In this document: positions 59,913 to 64,000 of the stretch, piece by piece
Layout of the letters: each line of letters starts with the position of its first letter
Numbering within the stretch: position 1 is the first letter of the stretch
Origin: Hermatobates lingyangjiaoensis
Taxonomy: Eukaryota > Arthropoda > Insecta > Hemiptera > Hermatobatidae
Direction: 5' to 3'
DNA: 64,000 nucleotides
NCBI GenBank assembly: GCA_026182355.1
Contig: JAPFBL010000068.1
Span: 10,205,001 to 10,269,000 of the forward strand
The notes under the pieces: model-generated
The model's input: only the letters and a program-made list of their open reading frames with translations
What the model was told of the DNA's origin: nothing
The model's database searches: none
Position numbers and translations under genes: made by a program

Positions 59913-62900
59913 AAATAACGCCCCATATTTGGCTTGTATCTGTTTCTTACACAATTTTTCCAGTTTCCGGAATTCCTTCCTCGTCTCTTCATTAAAACTA
60001 TATCACCAATATTGTTAGTCGACCTGATTCGAATGTACCGCATTCATCATCAGAACAATAATGAGAATAATAGTAGGATTGTTAGTTTATATTAATAGAG
60101 GTGGATTACTATTGGAATGTTCACAGGACATCCCCTAGATCACGGGGCATTATGGGGGATTAAGGCAGGGTGGTTGGACTCACCTACTACCTGGTTTAAA
60201 TGAAGGACTGCTTCCAACATTTACAAATATGTATATACATACTGTAATAACAGTATATTGTAAAGATTTTTAAAGTAGTCCATTACCCTGAAATCCTATG
60301 AACAATATTTAAATTTTAAATTATTTTCTGTAGTTTCCGGATTATAAACATTCTGATTTTCGTTTTATTTGTTTAGTAATAAATAAAACACATTAGCAAC
60401 ATATGAATTGGTATAACTTTAAACTTCTATTTTGTATTCCGTTATTTTTATACGGAGTTGGGGAAGTCAATTGTTGTTCTGTCAGTAAATTAATATTTAT
60501 TAGACCTTTGTAACTCACTCAGTGGTCTCCCATGTGAGGCATTTGGGTCTATATTAATGAATTCGTGCCTTAGGTTAGGGACACAAATTACTCTGTATTA
60601 ATTAGTTCATGGATAGGTACTTTGTTGTTTAAAATTCAATTTTAAGTTTAATAAATTTTTGTTTTCAAAACCTCGAGGTTTGACTCATAATAACTTATGG
60701 AAGTTCCAGAGCCATTTGACCTATTTGATGATAGTCTTCAAAGCAGTAAGAATCCTTGTTACTAATGATGTCATCCAATATACAATTTATAGATTGTGGA
60801 AAGTAGCTGAATTAACAACCTGAACTGAACAGCGTTGTTAAGGGAAAAGCTTATTTATCTGTTATGATTAGTATCTGGAATCAACTGATAGTAATCATCT
60901 AGGAACAATTAAAAAGGAATTCTTTGTTCAACCTCAGGACGCCAGTTCATTCTCACTGCGAGTTTGAGTGAGAGTTTAGTGTTCACACTACACTATGTGT
61001 GAATTTAACCAGTTTTTTTAAATCCTCAAAGGCCCAAAGTGATTTTGAGCACTTGAAGTGATCTTAACTTTAAGAGTAAGTAATGTAAGTTTGAATGAAA
61101 TAATAATTTTCTGGTCCAGTTTAATCATGAGTTCTAGAGTGAGTCTGAGTATTGGCTTTATGGCGAGCATGTGGCTGTCGGAAATGAGAAAAGACAGTGG
61201 CTCCCTGCGATGACTAGTACGACAGGGCGCGATCCAGAATGTGAGTTGAGTGCTTGGTGGTAACTAACTGTATGTTTAGTGTGATTCTCATGTGATTCTG
61301 AGTACGAGTGGGTGATTTAATGAAAACTTGATCATTACCTCGCTGATCTACACTGACCACCATTAATAACAGAAGATAATTAATAACACGCCTAGACAGG
61401 AAAGACCTTTGATTCATGTGAAGGCACACTTCTCTGCTCATAAATCATTCACATGAAAACTTATCTTTTTTATCTTCAAATTTACATTTTTCCTTAAAAT
61501 TACTAGTATAAAAAATATAATGTCTCGCAAAAACTATTGGTCTGCATTATTTTGGGTGTCGAACTTAAATGATTATATCCCTTATTCTAAAAAATTTAAT
61601 GATATATTCATATGTATCAATGTCGAACTAAAACTACTTTGGAAGAATATTTATATCCATTATAAATTGGTGAATGTACGTCATTAGGAAAATAATTGTT
61701 AATAGTTATGCTGTTTGGGCTTGTAGCCCTCATCATGTCATATAGAAATGTCGCGTTACATCATTAGCACTTGTCCCCGTGACAATGATGGCAATTGAAA
61801 TCTGACCTTCATTCATTCTTTCCAGTTTTTATATTATTCTTTTTCAGTTGTGGTCACAAGAGCATTTGAATATATTACAATGTATTTCCCAACAAAATGA
61901 TTGACTTTAAAAAATATAGCTCTTCAGATGATGGTCTCAGGGATTCATAGTTAATAAAAACTTTGTTTCTGCGGGTAAGAGTTGGCAGAGATATCTTATG
62001 AATTTGAGATGTATTCCAGAACTGTGTAATTCATATTTATAAGTATGTTGTTTCTTATTCACTTTCGCTTTTTTTTTTTTAATTAACATTTTTATTTACG
62101 TTGGGGCTCTTTACAGGGATGTTTGATAAGTTAAATGATTAAACTTTTTATTCAGCGAGAGCTGGCTTGGCGAGCACAGTTGTTCCGATCTGGAGGACTC
62201 TGGCCTCGTGTATATGGACTGATATTGATTAAAGTTGTTACCTAGTTACAGTTGAATCATGACTCTAGTCACAAGGACGTGACTTAGAGTCTACAATTCA
62301 GTTGAATAATTTGAAAACTATTCCCAATGTTGCTCCTCTTTGAAGAATGAAAGTTTCCCATATATACACACTTGTAACACCATCTACACTACTTACAAAC
62401 ATTTCTCTTCCTTTTAAGGCCAATTTATAACATCAAAGTATTTTTATTTACATTTACATTATCCTTGTCTCCACGAATTAGACTAAAAAGAAAACACGAT
62501 TTTTAATGTGATTAACTTCTTGTACTTCAGCAAATTCAGAAATCAGTCACTCGACCTCACCATGGTAATATTAAACACACTCGCTACCACGCACACTTAT
62601 ATTCAAGATACTCAATAAGTCATCGTCAAAGTAACTTATGGTACACGTCAATACATGAAGTGGTATTGTTCCAATTCCAAATGAAAGTTATTTTGTTTCC
62701 CATCTAAAGAACTTAATTTTTTAATACAATTTTTAAGTACAATTCTTGGAGTAAAACTGTTGGGTTCTCTATGTGGACCTTTGGAAAAGTAAATAATAGT
62801 TACTAACGCTAAATGAGATTTGCAACTTTCATATTTTAATGGTTTCTTGTTATTTCTAATGTGCAATATTTTCAAAAGTTTTGGCTATATTTTGACATTG

Positions 62901-62970
62901 AATGCAGAGAAAATCACTAAAGATTTTGAAAGCTTGTAATCTCAAGTTTTTTTTATGGGATCTTCAAAGA
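59910..62970. other. Intronic sequence, no gene seen
   Basis: AT-rich DNA without recognised coding or repeat boundaries. Confidence 0.5.
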
Positions 62971-62974
62971 TATT

Positions 62975-63360
62975 GACTATGAAAAACGTTGGTCAAACGG
63001 CACATAGTAAACTGATATTCTAATTCTTGGCAAACGCGTTCCAACATGGCGTTGTCGATGGTTACAACAGCTTCTCTTACTCGGGTCTTCAGTTGTTAGA
63101 AAGTAGTACGAGTAACCATGATATAACTGATGCTTTTGGGACAGCTTTTTTGTTTCATAGCACCAAACACGATCACTACGGGAAATCTTATTATTGCTCG
63201 AGAATTAGTAAGTGGGTTCTCAGTACCCTATATGAGAGTGTCATGCATGTAACTTTGCTATTTGAATGTAAAGTTGCCTCATCGCTAAAAAACAAGTCGG
63301 TTATCAAAATCCGTCACCTTCCAACTTTCTTCATTCCAATGCTAAAGACATGATCTGAGT
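62975..63360 (-). pseudogene. Mariner-like transposase relic with internal deletion
   Basis: Mariner-like transposases cut and paste DNA with a DDE/D catalytic triad. On the minus strand, FFSDEATLHSNSKV (about 63,250-63,293) matches the FSDEA(T).H..GKV segment that holds the first catalytic Asp. It is followed in frame by MTLSYRVLRTHLLILE, matching the usual ...W.....P... stretch. About 150 bases on, REAVVTIDNAMLERVCQELE and CRLTN (about 63,000-63,085) match the C-terminal helix region of the same family. The part holding the second and third acidic residues is missing, and frameshifts and stops are present. No terminal repeats were recognised. Confidence 0.7.
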
Positions 63361-63364
63361 TATA

Positions 63365-64000
63365 AGTGTCTCGACTACCTGTAGATTGTAAGGTGTCATC
63401 AGCAGATGTCTGTAACACATTGGCAACAGTGCTAGACTTGTAGGAAGTTCCTACAATTTCAATTTGAACTTAAAATGACCTACAGGCTTCAACCATCTAC
63501 AATTCCCGTAGTTATAGAATTTCAAATGTATGTGTAACATATTTTATCTCACTAATCATACATAACGAGCAAGAGATATATACCCCAAGAAGGTGCCCGT
63601 CAACAATACTCTGAACCGTTATAAATAAGTATTGTAGAAAAAAATGCATCTCATCTAAACAATGCTCAAAGAAGATACTGTAGACGAGGCATTTTGTTAT
63701 TGAAACAAAGTATTTGGCAGTTTACTTTGTTGTTGGAGGACTCATTTAGATGTTTTGACAGACCTTAGATATAGTTATACATACTCTGATATACTGGGTC
63801 TTGATTCACCTTTGAAGCCATCAATGCCGTTATCTACTGATGGTGATCGATGTTAATAGGTATATTAATGTGGAACTTGTCTGACTTTAAAAAATCATCG
63901 CCTTTAAAGTTTCATTTTAAAAATAAAAGTGATATATTGACATGTTTCCTCCACTTGTAGAATTATAGGTTTGGTGTAACACCTAAATTCTTATTAAATT
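63365..64000. other. AT-rich sequence to the window end
   Basis: Nothing recognised. Confidence 0.5.

Noticed and set aside
63027..63353. 108-codon plus-strand ORF
   Set aside because: It is the antisense shadow of the mariner-like transposase relic on the minus strand.

Overview
The window is AT-rich eukaryotic DNA: no operons, few long ORFs, many (TA)n microsatellites and dense, old transposon relics. The F-BAR exon, the jockey/R1-type LINE, the mariner and hAT relics and the Penelope-like elements (PLEs) point to an arthropod. I cannot name the species.

The only host coding sequence I can support is one 116-base internal exon on the minus strand at 28,397-28,512. It has good splice sites on both sides and encodes the start of the F-BAR domain of a CIP4/TOCA-1/FBP17-type membrane-bending adaptor (fly Cip4 orthologue). 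Everything above it (28,513-64,000) would be the upstream intron, possibly including the promoter side. Everything below it (1-28,396) would be the next intron. I found no second convincing exon, so the window is probably mostly two very large introns.

The introns are filled with mobile elements. PLE debris is the main theme. A 5'-truncated GIY-YIG endonuclease ORF lies at 25,954-26,472, inside a nest of PLE ends, (TA)n tracts and a near-perfect 84-base palindrome (25.8-27.8 kb). Related PLE ends occur near 2.8, 5.0, 8.9, 9.3, 9.6, 10.0, 35.7, 38.9, 40.5, 47.0, 47.2 and 59.7 kb. Many carry a hammerhead-ribozyme-like core (CTGANGA, a short stem, GAA, then a palindromic stem III). A second theme is an unclassified noncoding repeat built of two modules (called A and B here), with copies near 1.9, 12.8, 16.8, 17.5, 20.7, 22.5-24.3, 30.2, 31.3, 44.1 and 52.3 kb.

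Other relics are tRNA-derived SINEs (5.5 and 58.1 kb, the latter with a 16-base target duplication), a 254-bp MITE (18.2 kb), two hAT-like elements (32.2 and 33.1 kb), a LINE 3' end with poly(A) (42.4-43.2 kb) and a mariner-like transposase relic (63 kb). About 1 kb at 37.6-38.7 kb is duplicated at 39.4-40.35 kb, and the second copy has many small deletions.

I did not find a new gene system. The observations most worth following are the shared ribozyme-like fold of the PLE ends, the 27.1-27.4 kb palindrome with its four tandem 27-base units, and the duplication at 37.6-40.3 kb.
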